Assembly (NCBI GenBank): GCA_018333075.1
Contig: BORH01000010.1
Location: forward strand, 105,448 to 169,447
Length of the DNA stretch: 64,000 nt
Origin: Heyndrickxia sporothermodurans
GTDB taxonomy: Bacteria; Bacillota; Bacilli; Bacillales; Bacillaceae_C
Direction: 5' to 3'
Positions 10,757-18,967 of the stretch are shown one piece after another; positions within the stretch are counted from its first letter, which is position 1, and each line of letters starts with the position of its first letter. The position numbers and the translations under genes are program-made. A model generated the notes under the pieces. It was not told the origin of the DNA, searched no databases, and saw only the letters and a list, made by a program, of their open reading frames with translations.

Positions 10757-10787
10757 CACATATCACCTAGAGTTGTCCCATATATAT
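10757..10787 (+). promoter_or_regulatory. Putative sigma-E promoter of ytrHI
   Basis: ACATATC (10758-10764), 14 bases, then CATATATA (10779-10786) resembles the mother-cell sigma-E pattern (kmATATT, N14-15, CATACAnT). It lies about 40 bp upstream of ytrH, which is sigma-E dependent in B. subtilis. The -10 match is imperfect. Confidence 0.45.
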
Positions 10788-10825
10788 TTATAGATAGATG
10801 GTTGAAAAGTTTGGAGTTGATCATA

Positions 10826-11155
10826 ATGGATGAAGCATTTTTTCCTGCTTTCTTTAATAGCTTTTTTATCGCGTTTGGTGTCATGTTAGGAGGATCATTA
10901 ATTGGTGGCTTAGCTTCTTTTATTACAGGCGAACAGCTATTAACAATGATCTATCGCATTTCAATCAGTTTGCGGATATGGGCGATAATCGCAGCAATAG
11001 GCGGAACATTTGATACAGTATTTAGTTTCGAAAAAGGGTTTCTGAACGGGGAAACAAAAGATTTGTTCAAGCAGTTCTTATTAATCTTATCTGCAATGGG
11101 CGGGGCAAATACTGCAGCACTCATTATTAGTTGGCTTACAAAGGAGCATATTTGA
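10826..11155 (+). CDS. ytrH: Sporulation membrane protein YtrH
   Basis: Small integral membrane protein made in the mother cell; in B. subtilis the ytrHI pair is needed for efficient sporulation. The start is the ATG at 10826 with GGAG 10 bases upstream, giving 109 residues, close to the family size. The sequence begins MDEAFFPAFFNSFFIAFGVM and shows three hydrophobic segments (about 8-32, 43-62 and 83-103) with a LGGSLIGGLASFITGE block. Its stop codon overlaps the ytrI start by one base (TGATG). Confidence 0.87.
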   Translation: MDEAFFPAFFNSFFIAFGVMLGGSLIGGLASFITGEQLLTMIYRISISLRIWAIIAAIGGTFDTVFSFEKGFLNGETKDLFKQFLLILSAMGGANTAALIISWLTKEHI

Positions 11156-11655
11156 TGAGAATTCCGCCTTTATATCGACGTCCATCATGGCAAAGGTTTA
11201 TGGCTGGAATTGTTATTGGTGGTTGCATTAGCTGGGTTATTTTCTTATTTATGTTCGGTGTTCTTCAAGAAAAACAAGCAGATATTATTAATAAACAGAA
11301 AGAAGAAATAAAGACATTAAAAGGCGAAAAGTTAATTTGGCAAGAAGAATCAAAGGAACTAAATCGGAAGAATGCAGAACTATTAATTATCCAAAATGTC
11401 CAAGTAAAAATAAAAAATTATGAGAAATATAAAATAGATTCTCAAAGCATATTTGAAGCAGAGAATGAAATAAAGGAGGATTTAAAATCATTAATTGCCG
11501 ATGATTTAAACACTACCTTTAAAAATAAAGATTTAATTACTAAAACGATAGAAAACAAAGAGAAAAAATTTAATAATCGACCATATAAATTTGTCATTAA
11601 GGCACTATATTTTTATACTACTATATATATCGAGTTAGAATTGAAATTAAGTTAA
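11155..11655 (+). CDS. ytrI: Sporulation membrane protein YtrI
   Basis: Partner of YtrH. The ATG at 11155 is chosen because AAGGAG lies 8 bases upstream and it yields 166 residues, the usual length. It shows an MRIPPLYRRPSWQRF amphipathic start, one membrane helix at ~18-38 (FMAGIVIGGCISWVIFLFMF), a lysine/glutamate coiled coil (~42-85) and a C-terminal domain expected to face outward. Coupled to ytrH by a one-base stop/start overlap. The biochemical role is unknown. Confidence 0.85.
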   Translation: MRIPPLYRRPSWQRFMAGIVIGGCISWVIFLFMFGVLQEKQADIINKQKEEIKTLKGEKLIWQEESKELNRKNAELLIIQNVQVKIKNYEKYKIDSQSIFEAENEIKEDLKSLIADDLNTTFKNKDLITKTIENKEKKFNNRPYKFVIKALYFYTTIYIELELKLS

Positions 11656-11667
11656 AGGAATAAATCT

Positions 11668-11695
11668 AAAGACTAGAGAACTAACTCTAGTCTTT
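11668..11695. terminator. Shared terminator hairpin between ytrI and nrnA
   Basis: AAAGACTAGAG/CTCTAGTCTTT is a perfect 11-bp stem with a 6-base loop. It overlaps the nrnA stop codon and serves two convergent genes. T-tracts are short on both sides. Confidence 0.65.
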
Positions 11696-12622
11696 ACATA
11701 CTTCTTTTAAATCTTTTATAACTTTTTCTGCTTCCTCCCATGAATACACAGAAGCTCCGGCTGCTAACGGATGACCTCCCCCATTGTATTTTTTGGCGAT
11801 TTGATTAATAATCGGACCTTTAGAGCGAAGACGGACACGTATTTGATCCTCTTCTTCAATAAAGAAGCACCACGCTTTAATTCCTTTTACATTTCCAAGC
11901 ATACTGACAAGTAAAGAGGCTTCAGATGGGACAACATTAAATTTCAGAAGGATATCTTTGCTTAGCTTAACAATCGCTTCTCCATTTTCGTACATTTGAA
12001 AGTTTTGTAAAACATACCCTTGCAGTTTAATAACCTTTGGATCAAGCTCATACATTTTATCGTATAATTCATTTCGGTCAAATGAATATTTTATCAACTC
12101 TCCTGCATAATCAAATGTTTTTTGCGTCGTACTAGGGTACAAAAATCTTCCTGTGTCCCCAACAATCCCTCCATATATCAATCGGGCAGCTTCATTATTC
12201 ATTTTTAACCCTTTATCACGACCGAAAAGATAAAACTCATAAATCATTTCACTTGCTGAAGAGGCAGTTGTATCGACCCAAAGCAAATCCCCATAGGCAT
12301 CCTCATTAGGATGATGATCAATTTTGATTAACTTCTCTCCTAGGTGATAGCGATGATCGCATATCCTTTCTTGATTAGCCGTATCACAAACTATAACTAG
12401 TGCACCTTGAAAGGTTTCATCCGAAATGACATCTAACTCTCTTAAAAATTCAAGAGATGGATCTGGTTGTCCAACCGCATAAACTTTTTTATCAGGAAAA
12501 GAGGCACGTAATATTTCAACCAGCCCTCCTTGTGACCCATAGGCATCTGGATCAGGACGTACATGACGATGGACAATTATTGTTTTGTAACGTTTAATCA
12601 TTTCTAATATTTGAGCCTTCAT
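11687..12622 (-). CDS. nrnA: Bifunctional oligoribonuclease and PAP phosphatase NrnA
   Basis: DHH-family phosphoesterase that degrades 2-5-mer RNAs to mononucleotides and dephosphorylates 3'-phosphoadenosine 5'-phosphate to AMP. The 311 residues match the family. Motifs: HVRPDPDAYGSQGG near 20, VVCDTANQERI near 80, DHHPNED near 105 (the DHH motif), and the DHHA1 signature GGGHPLAAGASVY near 285. ATG start. Monocistronic and convergent with ytrI. Confidence 0.93.
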   Translation of the reverse strand: MKAQILEMIKRYKTIIVHRHVRPDPDAYGSQGGLVEILRASFPDKKVYAVGQPDPSLEFLRELDVISDETFQGALVIVCDTANQERICDHRYHLGEKLIKIDHHPNEDAYGDLLWVDTTASSASEMIYEFYLFGRDKGLKMNNEAARLIYGGIVGDTGRFLYPSTTQKTFDYAGELIKYSFDRNELYDKMYELDPKVIKLQGYVLQNFQMYENGEAIVKLSKDILLKFNVVPSEASLLVSMLGNVKGIKAWCFFIEEEDQIRVRLRSKGPIINQIAKKYNGGGHPLAAGASVYSWEEAEKVIKDLKEVCKD

Positions 12623-12737
12623 ATAAAAACACCTTCTTCAATTTGTCATTAAAAATAAGTTTAACGTTATGGCTTTTTCAAATAAAACTCGTTACAATGT
12701 AATCAATGTGATTTTCTATGTATAGGAGTGAAATCTT

Positions 12738-13040
12738 TTGCCATTACTAGTATTTTTTATTATTCTATCATTGTCCTTCTACGTGTACTATAAAATTAAA
12801 TATGTTCGAAGTCGCCTTCCTATGGAAAGAAAATATTTATCAGGAAAATCTGGAATTGCATTAGGATTATTTGTTGGTATATTTGGAATCAATCAATTAT
12901 ATTTGCATCCATCGACAATAACGTATATTATCGGTACAATTTTTATCATTATGGGCTTTTTTAGTGTATGGGGAGGAATTAAAGCTTTTCGTTATTTTCG
13001 CCCTTTTGCCATTAAAGAAATTGAAGAAGCAAACCATTAA
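12738..13040 (+). CDS. ytpI: YtpI family membrane protein
   Basis: A 100-residue protein with three hydrophobic helices (about 2-20, 38-55 and 62-82), separated by the basic segment KIKYVRSRLPMERKYLSGKSG. It starts at TTG with AGGAG about 9 bases upstream. Size, topology and position beside nrnA and ytoI fit the YtpI-like family of unknown function. Confidence 0.8.
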   Translation: MPLLVFFIILSLSFYVYYKIKYVRSRLPMERKYLSGKSGIALGLFVGIFGINQLYLHPSTITYIIGTIFIIMGFFSVWGGIKAFRYFRPFAIKEIEEANH

Positions 13041-13081
13041 TTAGTATTTTACAAACAAAAACCATTCAATTATTTTTATAA

Positions 13082-13108
13082 AAAAAGCCATCAAAATAAT
13101 GGCTTTTT
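13082..13108. terminator. Bidirectional terminator between ytpI and ytoI
   Basis: Stem AAAAAGCCAT/ATGGCTTTTT with a 7-base loop, flanked by A-runs and T-runs, so it can act on both strands. Confidence 0.85.
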
Positions 13109-13113
13109 TTATA

Positions 13114-14418
13114 TTATCTTTCAATTAATTGACACATCAATAGTGCTTTCCCGACAATCTGACCATCGATTTTTACTTCAACATCTATTTTTCCAAATTT
13201 TCTTCCTGCTTCTAATATAATTGGTACTACCTCAATCGTACTCTCAATTTGCACAGGCTTTATAAAATAGATCGTTAAATTTTCTATGACAATATCGCCC
13301 TTTTTATGTTTTTTAAGTTTTCTCGTTGCCGCTTCATATACGAGTGTCGTAAATACTCCATATGAAATGGTACCAAGTGGATTTGTCATTTGTGGAGAAA
13401 CCTCAAAAAAATAACTCTCCTCTTCAGGTGTCGCTTCGATCCGAGTGGTAATTATATCATCAATTGTTTCACCGACTTGCGGCTGCCTTTGAGTCATTTG
13501 CAAAGCTTTTAAAACATCTTGTCTACTTATGATCCCGCATAAGCGATTGTAATCATCAACTACTGGAAGTACTTCTATTCCTTCCCAAATCATCATATGC
13601 GCAGCAGATGTAACACTTGTTTTTAAACCTACTGTGATTGGATTTTTTGTCATGACTTTTTCAACACCAACATTCAAATCTTGCTCAATTATATCCTTTG
13701 AGGTTAACATCCCCTGAACCTTCATTGAGTGATCAACTATTGGAAAACGACTATGAGAGGTTATTTTATTCTTCTCATACCATGAAGCTAAGCGTTCACT
13801 ATTTAGTAAATAGGCAGTTTTATCTACAGGTGTTAATATATCCTCTACTAATATAATTTCCTTTTTTATTAATTGGTCATAAATGGCACGATTGATCATT
13901 GTAGCGACAGTAAATGTATCGTAACTAGTCGAAAGAATCGGAAGCTCTAATTGATCAGCTAATCTTTTCACTTCATCATCAGTATCAAAACCACCCGTAA
14001 TTAAAACCGCTGCCCCAGCTTTTAAAGCTAACTCATGTGCCTTCGTACGATTCCCAACAATCAGCAGGTTCCCAGCACCAGTATATTTCATCATTGCTTC
14101 AAGTCTCATGGCACCAATGACAAATTTAGTCAAGGTTTTATGTAAGCCTGATTTACCACCTAATACTTGCCCGTCAATAATATTAACTACTTCTGCAAAA
14201 GTTAATTTTTCGATATTATTTTTTTTCTTGCTTTCAATACGAATAGTGCCAACACGTTCAATCGTACTTACAAATCCTTTATTTTCTGCATCTTTAATTG
14301 CTCTGTACGCAGTACCTTCACTCACATTAAGTGCTTTGGCAATTTGTCTAACTGATATTTTTTCTCCAATTGGAAGACTATTTATATAGTGTAATAATTG
14401 TTCATGTTTTGTTGCCAA
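13114..14418 (-). CDS. ytoI: YtoI: HTH, DRTGG, two CBS and hotdog domains
   Basis: Multi-domain putative regulator of 434 residues. Order: N-terminal winged helix-turn-helix (~1-70, KISVRQIAKALNVSEGTAYRAI), DRTGG-like domain (~85-185, GGKSGLHKTLTKFVIGAM), paired CBS domains (~195-310, MTKNPITVGLKTSVTSAAHM and a DVLKALQ end), and a C-terminal hotdog thioesterase-like domain (~325-434). CBS pairs usually bind adenine nucleotides and hotdog folds bind acyl-CoAs, so an energy- or acyl-CoA-sensing transcription factor is a reasonable guess; the target is unknown. The TTG start at 14418 has GGGTGG 5 bases upstream and matches the B. subtilis N-terminus; a longer frame back to 14502 has no good ribosome site. 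Confidence 0.85.
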   Translation of the reverse strand: MATKHEQLLHYINSLPIGEKISVRQIAKALNVSEGTAYRAIKDAENKGFVSTIERVGTIRIESKKKNNIEKLTFAEVVNIIDGQVLGGKSGLHKTLTKFVIGAMRLEAMMKYTGAGNLLIVGNRTKAHELALKAGAAVLITGGFDTDDEVKRLADQLELPILSTSYDTFTVATMINRAIYDQLIKKEIILVEDILTPVDKTAYLLNSERLASWYEKNKITSHSRFPIVDHSMKVQGMLTSKDIIEQDLNVGVEKVMTKNPITVGLKTSVTSAAHMMIWEGIEVLPVVDDYNRLCGIISRQDVLKALQMTQRQPQVGETIDDIITTRIEATPEEESYFFEVSPQMTNPLGTISYGVFTTLVYEAATRKLKKHKKGDIVIENLTIYFIKPVQIESTIEVVPIILEAGRKFGKIDVEVKIDGQIVGKALLMCQLIER

Positions 14419-14515
14419 GCTCTCCACCCTTTTCCTACCACGCTTGCTTTCATTAGCTTCATTATAAGGTGAATAGCCTGGCAATTCAATTATGAACATC
14501 ATAATAAATTAAGCA

Positions 14516-14749
14516 CTAGTAAGATCTTTGACGCTGCTTTGTTTGATTACCCTTATTTATACTGGAGCGAATTTTTTTCGGAGCATATAACCAAGCAGAA
14601 AGATTCCCTGCAAAAACTAATAAAGCTAAGGCCAACCATGCTATAGAAAATATCCCACCTTTAGTTTGAAATGTGAATGTTAAATATGGCAATGCGTAGT
14701 ACAACATAAATGCCGTTAAAAGAATACATAAAAGATACCTATTTCTCAC
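14516..14749 (-). CDS. Small two-helix membrane protein, unknown
   Basis: 77 residues. Two hydrophobic segments (about 6-25 and 33-55) are followed by a very basic tail (APKKIRSSINKGNQTKQRQRSY). The GTG start has GGAGGGAG 4 bases upstream. It lies 97 bases upstream of ytoI on the same strand and may share its transcript. I do not recognise the family; the basic tail suggests contact with the inner membrane face or nucleic acid. Confidence 0.7.
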   Translation of the reverse strand: MRNRYLLCILLTAFMLYYALPYLTFTFQTKGGIFSIAWLALALLVFAGNLSAWLYAPKKIRSSINKGNQTKQRQRSY

Positions 14750-14813
14750 TAAACTCCCTCCATATCATAAGCTTGTATTATTATATGCAAGCGAATTCAA
14801 AAGCAATACAAAA

Positions 14814-14845
14814 AAATACATCTGTAAACATACAGATGTATTTTT
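14814..14845. terminator. Terminator after ytkL
   Basis: Perfect 12-bp stem AAATACATCTGT/ACAGATGTATTT with a 6-base loop. T-runs follow on both strands. It ends ytkL transcription just past its stop. Confidence 0.85.
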
Positions 14846-14848
14846 GAT

Positions 14849-15529
14849 TTATAATTCAATATAATCTCCAGCATTCATCACTTTACCATTTGGCTTTTCC
14901 AGTAATTCAATAAAATGATTTGGATCTTGTTTTATAGGCGGAAAAGTATTGTAATGGATTGGCACGACCATACCAGCATTTAAAAACTTTGCAGCTATAG
15001 CTGCATCCTCAGGTCCCATAGTAAAATTATCTCCTATTGGCAAAAAGGCTAAATCAATTGGATGAAGCTCACCAATTAATTTCATATCTGAAAATAATCC
15101 AGTATCACCAGCATGATAAATCGTTTTTCCTTCCGCCATTAATAAAACCCCAGTAGGCATTCCTAAGTATATGATTTCTTGTTTATCTGTAATTAAAGCA
15201 GAGCCATGGAAGGCTGGAGTTAATTTTACTCTTCCAAAGTCAAAATGAAAGGAGCCTCCAATATGCATTGCATGAGTATTAACTCCTTGCCAGCTTAAAT
15301 AATTGGCTATTTCATTATTTGCTATAACCAGCGCTCCACTTTGCTTTGCAAGCTCAACTGTATCTCCAACATGATCACCGTGTCCGTGAGTTAAGATAAT
15401 ATAGTCTGGGTGTTCATTTTCCACTTTTAAATCTGTTTGAGAATTTCCTGTAATAAACGGATCGAATAAAATTGTTTTTCCTTTCACTTCAACTTTAACA
15501 ATAGAATGTCCATGGTAGGATACTTTCAT
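14849..15529 (-). CDS. ytkL: Metal-dependent hydrolase YtkL (UPF0173, metallo-beta-lactamase fold)
   Basis: 226 residues, the normal family size. The metallo-beta-lactamase fold shows in [12 protein letters not shown] near 47-58 (HxHxDH), a further His in HGSALI near 115, [10 protein letters not shown] near 139 and the C-terminal HYNTFP near 198. Members of this UPF family are uncharacterised hydrolases with two metal ions. ATG start with GGGAGAGG upstream. Monocistronic, closed by a strong terminator. Confidence 0.9.
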   Translation of the reverse strand: MKVSYHGHSIVKVEVKGKTILFDPFITGNSQTDLKVENEHPDYIILTHGHGDHVGDTVELAKQSGALVIANNEIANYLSWQGVNTHAMHIGGSFHFDFGRVKLTPAFHGSALITDKQEIIYLGMPTGVLLMAEGKTIYHAGDTGLFSDMKLIGELHPIDLAFLPIGDNFTMGPEDAAIAAKFLNAGMVVPIHYNTFPPIKQDPNHFIELLEKPNGKVMNAGDYIEL

Positions 15530-15539
15530 AAATAACCTC

Positions 15540-15864
15540 TCCCTTTTAAAACTAAATTTCTTGCCTATTAAATTCGTAATTCAAGATTAAAAGCTAAAAA
15601 TCCTTCAGTCTACTTACAAATTACCCTTTTTTCCACTAAATTAAAAGTAATATTAAACAATTTATATATGTATTTCACAATGCTGTATTATTTTGAAAAA
15701 CAATAAAATATATCTACTTTAGAGTAATTTTTATTGGTTTATCAAAAAGCGGTAAACGAAAAATTCTTGAAGCTAGCTCAATAATTAAATATCTAAACAA
15801 GAAAATAGAATCGATATAGAATTTCTGATATTCTTAATATATACATATTGAAGGAGATGACAAA
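15540..15864. other. Divergent intergenic region ytkL / M24 peptidase
   Basis: 325 AT-rich bases that should carry the promoters of both divergent genes. Apart from the AAGGAGATGAC ribosome site just ahead of 15865 I see no convincing -35/-10 pair, structured element or small gene. Confidence 0.5.
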
Positions 15865-16962
15865 ATGAATCACCGTCTATTAGATTTCAAGGAATGGCTT
15901 AAACAAAAAAATATTGATTCAGCTTTTATTACTTCTACTGAAAATGTATTTTATTTAAGTGGATTTCACAGTGATCCGCACGAACGTTTATTAGGTGTAG
16001 CAGTTTTCCAAGACGCCGAGCCGTTTTTACTATGTCCCTCACTTGATGTCCATGATGCAAAAGCATCTGGATGGGAATACGAAATTATCGGTTGCTCAGA
16101 TACTGATAACCCTTGGGAACAGCTTGAAAAAAATATAAAAAAACGCGTTAATCATATTAATAAATTTGCCCTTGAAAAAGAACATGTGAATGTTGAAAGA
16201 TATGAGCAATTAATTAACCGTTTCAATGGAGCTCAGTTTATAGCTGCAGAAGAAAAACTACGTCAACTTCGTCTAATTAAGGATGATAAAGAAAAAGAAA
16301 TATTGAAAAAAGCTGCGGAATTCGCAGATTTTGCTGTTCAGGTTGGAGTTAATGAAATTCAAGAAGGAAAAACGGAATTAGACATCATTGCTGCTATTGA
16401 ATATGAATTAAAGAAAAAAGGAATCTCCGAAATGTCCTTCGCAACAATGGTTCTTACTGGTGCAAATGCAGCTTCTCCGCACGGAAACCCAGGACTAACC
16501 AAAATAAAAAAAGGAGACTTAGTATTATTTGATTTAGGTGTTGTATATAAGGGATATTGTTCTGATATTACCCGTACAGTTGCTTACGATCATGTAAATG
16601 ATGAGCAAGAAAAAATATATAATATTGTACTAAAAGCTGAAGTAGAAGCAGTTAAAGCAATCAAGCCTGGGATTACAGCGAAGGAACTAGATAATATTGC
16701 TAGAAATATTATTTCTGAAGCTGGCTATGGAGACTTTTTCCCACATCGTTTAGGTCATGGTCTTGGAATTGGAGTTCACGAATATCCTTCAATTACAAAT
16801 ACGAACGAGCTTATTATTCAGGAAGGTATGGTCTTTACTGTTGAACCTGGAATATATGTACCAAATATTGCTGGTGTTCGGATTGAGGACGATGTTTTTG
16901 TAACAAAAAATGGTGTGGATATTTTAACATCCTATCCAAAAGAGCTTCAAATTATTAAGTAG
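15865..16962 (+). CDS. M24 metallopeptidase, Xaa-Pro dipeptidase/aminopeptidase type
   Basis: Cytosolic peptidase of the pita-bread fold, cutting X-Pro bonds in peptides. 365 residues: an N-terminal creatinase-like domain (~1-130) and the catalytic M24 domain (~135-365). Metal ligands are visible: DLGVVYKGYCSDITRT (two Asp) near 227-240, HRLGHGLGIGVHE (His) near 297-309, FTVEPGIY (Glu) near 329 and RIEDDVFVT (Glu) near 345. Strong AAGGAGATGAC site before the ATG. It resembles PapA/PapB and PepQ-type proteins; I cannot decide between them. Confidence 0.9.
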   Translation: MNHRLLDFKEWLKQKNIDSAFITSTENVFYLSGFHSDPHERLLGVAVFQDAEPFLLCPSLDVHDAKASGWEYEIIGCSDTDNPWEQLEKNIKKRVNHINKFALEKEHVNVERYEQLINRFNGAQFIAAEEKLRQLRLIKDDKEKEILKKAAEFADFAVQVGVNEIQEGKTELDIIAAIEYELKKKGISEMSFATMVLTGANAASPHGNPGLTKIKKGDLVLFDLGVVYKGYCSDITRTVAYDHVNDEQEKIYNIVLKAEVEAVKAIKPGITAKELDNIARNIISEAGYGDFFPHRLGHGLGIGVHEYPSITNTNELIIQEGMVFTVEPGIYVPNIAGVRIEDDVFVTKNGVDILTSYPKELQIIK

Positions 16963-16982
16963 TAAGAAATCCGCCTTTATAG

Positions 16983-17166
16983 TGGAGAGACCCAGATAAA
17001 TGAGACAAAGAAAAAACACCCCCTGAATCGTATTTATACAATATGGTTCTAAGGAGGGTGTTTTTCTATGGGCACAAGAGTACATTACCCAGAAGAAATT
17101 AAAAGGGAAACAATAAAGTTAAAGCAAGCTGGGAAGACGAAGAAATTTATAAACTTGGATGATTAA
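16983..17166 (+). mobile_element. IS3-family remnant, left end and start of orfA
   Basis: Begins with a TGGAGAGACCC... end that loosely resembles (18 of 32 positions by hand) the reverse complement of the IS3 end near 39.1 kb. A hairpin with stem AAAAACACCC/GGGTGTTTTT follows, then the truncated orfA. Nothing of the rest of the element is seen downstream. This is a decayed or deleted copy. Confidence 0.6.
17068..17166 (+). pseudogene. Truncated IS3-family transposase OrfA
   Basis: The 32 codons begin MGTRVHYPEEIKRETIKLKQ, the typical N-terminus of the helix-turn-helix OrfA of IS3-family elements (MGTRVHYPEEVK...). After residue ~22 the frame reads unrelated residues and stops at TAA, where ~100 residues are expected. 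AAGGAGGGTG, also part of the end hairpin, precedes the ATG. No OrfB is nearby, so it cannot be functional. Confidence 0.7.
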
Positions 17167-17256
17167 TATAAAGATTTAAATACTTATATTTCAACAAACA
17201 AATTTACAACTTTATATATAGTCAAATTTTTTCGTAAAATAATATTAGAATTAACT

Positions 17257-17284
17257 CAAAAAAAAGGAGGAAGATTATCCTCCT
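17257..17284 (-). terminator. Terminator after the 49-codon gene
   Basis: AGGAGGA/TCCTCCT stem with a 6-base loop; on the minus strand it is followed by a run of eight or more T. It lies directly downstream of the small gene at 17291-17440, which supports that gene being real. Confidence 0.8.
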
Positions 17285-17290
17285 CGCTTA

Positions 17291-17440
17291 TTAACGATCC
17301 TTGTTTATATCATTAAGATCATATTGACCATCTTCTTCATCTACTACTCCATTTGCATAAGCACCCGTTATTTGATTAGTTATTTGATTAATTCCTTCTT
17401 CATTATAGATTATTTGATCCTTTTGATCTTGTTTTTTCAA
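17291..17440 (-). CDS. Small acidic protein, 49 residues, possibly DUF4025/YozQ-like
   Basis: TTG start with an AAGGAGG ribosome site 8 bases upstream and its own terminator immediately after the stop, so expression is likely. The product is hydrophilic, starts MKKQDQKDQIIYNEEG and ends GQYDLNDINKDR. The middle block QITNQITGAYANGVVDEED vaguely recalls the QVSDxYxEGxID pattern of YozQ-type (DUF4025) small Bacillus proteins; that resemblance is from memory. No signal peptide or membrane helix. It lies upstream of nothing and downstream of moaB on the same strand. Confidence 0.65.
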   Translation of the reverse strand: MKKQDQKDQIIYNEEGINQITNQITGAYANGVVDEEDGQYDLNDINKDR

Positions 17441-17528
17441 AAGAAATGCCTCCTTCCTATCTTTTACTATTTTTCGAATTCATATGTAAGATATACTAAC
17501 TAGAAATTGGAAGAATAAGAAGGTTGGC

Positions 17529-18047
17529 TTAATAACCTAAATCCTTTTCTATTTCATGAACAATATGTCCCAGTTCAGGTAAAATAAGCTTATTCATCGC
17601 TAATTTTACCGCTCCAAGCGAACCTGGTGTAACAAAAATAACTTTATCATTATAAACACCCGCTGTTGCTCTTGATAACATAGATGAAGAACCTATATCT
17701 TCGGTATAGCTTAAATACCTAAAAAGCTCACCAAAACCTGTAATTTCTTTTTCAAATAAAGATGAAACAGCTTCAATTGTTACATCTCTTTTTGCAATTC
17801 CGGTACCACCATTTATTAATATCGATTGAATTTTCTGGATATTAGACATATAAAAAATCTTTTCTTGAATTTCCGATTGATTATCCTTAACAATATGATA
17901 ATCTTCAATTAAATGACCATTCTCTTTTAGCAGTTTGATCATCAATTGACCACTTTTATCTGTCTCCATTGTTCTTGAATCACTGACAGTAATAATCCCA
18001 CACTGAATGTATTTACGTGCAGCATTTTTATGATTTAATATGCTCAT
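17529..18047 (-). CDS. moaB: Molybdenum cofactor biosynthesis protein MoaB
   Basis: MoaB/MogA-family protein that adenylylates molybdopterin or supports molybdenum insertion. Key parts: ITVSDSR near 20, TDKSGQLMIKLLKENGH near 30-47, LINGGTGIAKRDVTIEAV near 90-105 and VTPGSLGAVKLAM near 145. I choose the ATG at 18047 (MSILNHKN, 172 residues), with AAAGGA 8-9 bases upstream inside the preceding gene; an in-frame ATG at 18056 overlaps that gene's stop but lacks a ribosome site. It is coupled to the EcsC-family gene. No other moa genes are in the window. Confidence 0.9.
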   Translation of the reverse strand: MSILNHKNAARKYIQCGIITVSDSRTMETDKSGQLMIKLLKENGHLIEDYHIVKDNQSEIQEKIFYMSNIQKIQSILINGGTGIAKRDVTIEAVSSLFEKEITGFGELFRYLSYTEDIGSSSMLSRATAGVYNDKVIFVTPGSLGAVKLAMNKLILPELGHIVHEIEKDLGY

Positions 18048-18052
18048 AACAA

Positions 18053-18877
18053 TCATCCTTTATCAAGTAAATAACGAAATTTATAATATTTATCTGCATA
18101 ATCAGTTACTTTTCTTGAAAATTGATAATTCACCCCTGCACCAATCGCTAGTGGAATAATTGATAATTTCGATTCCTTTTCCTTGTAGAACAATGAAATA
18201 AAATATGCTTTTGCTAATTGAATAAATGGTTCTTCCAACCATTGATAAGAGGTTATTTGATCTGGTCCCTCATAAAAATATTGTTTGTCATCCAAATCGA
18301 GTATCAATTGATCCCAGCCAGTTCTTTTTATTCTCTTTGGAAGTGTAGAAGCATAAAAAACTTTTAGTGTTGTCATCATTTCAAAAGGAGTCTTTATATC
18401 ATAACCGTAAGACATAGCAATAATTTGAACTGAACGTAAATTTAAAATAAGCATCACAAGAAAATCCGTACTAAGTAAAACCGATTTTCCTGTTCCAGTT
18501 ATTCCTCCCTGTACAAATGAATAAAGACGATGTCTAGCAGAATGTTGATCAGCAATATATGACACCTGATCAACTGTTAATTTCCTCATATCTGAAATAA
18601 TGTGTATATTATCATTAAACACCCTAGCAGAGCTTAAAATTCTTTTTCTCACGTCTTCTTGAATTTGTAAACTTTGAATGAGAGAATTTAGATGAAATAA
18701 CCAATTATCTACTTTTTCAAAGAAAGGTTCTTTCATATTATTTGGAATAAATAAAAATGCCTGATCCATCCATTTCCCATAAGTATTAATCAAATCGTTT
18801 GATCCCTCATCCTGCAATGTATCAATCCAGCCTTGAATTTGTTCCCAAACCATCTGATCCCTATTAGTCCAATTCAC
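18053..18877 (-). CDS. EcsC family protein
   Basis: About 274 residues with the general look of the EcsC protein family: QGGITGTGKSVLLSTDFLVMLILNLRSVQIIAMSYGYD near 125-165 (a glycine-rich hydrophobic stretch likely to sit in or on the membrane) and a C-terminal FSRKVTDYADKYYKFRYL. EcsC is named for the ecsABC locus but its own biochemical role is unclear. GTG at 18877 has AGAGGTG 6 bases upstream; another in-frame GTG at 18886 has no spacing for a site. moaB follows almost without a gap. Confidence 0.75.
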   Translation of the reverse strand: MNWTNRDQMVWEQIQGWIDTLQDEGSNDLINTYGKWMDQAFLFIPNNMKEPFFEKVDNWLFHLNSLIQSLQIQEDVRKRILSSARVFNDNIHIISDMRKLTVDQVSYIADQHSARHRLYSFVQGGITGTGKSVLLSTDFLVMLILNLRSVQIIAMSYGYDIKTPFEMMTTLKVFYASTLPKRIKRTGWDQLILDLDDKQYFYEGPDQITSYQWLEEPFIQLAKAYFISLFYKEKESKLSIIPLAIGAGVNYQFSRKVTDYADKYYKFRYLLDKG

Positions 18878-18937
18878 TAATCTCACCTCTTATTTAGGAA
18901 TGTTTACCCATAAGTATATCATATTAACTTAATGAAG

Positions 18938-18962
18938 AAGGCAAACCATATTGGTTCGCCTT
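18938..18962 (-). terminator. Terminator after ackA
   Basis: AAGGCAAACCA (18938-18948) pairs with TGGTTCGCCTT (18952-18962) with one mismatch. It lies just past the ackA stop; the downstream minus-strand run is CTTCATT, so the T-tract is weak. Confidence 0.65.
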
Positions 18963-18967
18963 TTAAA

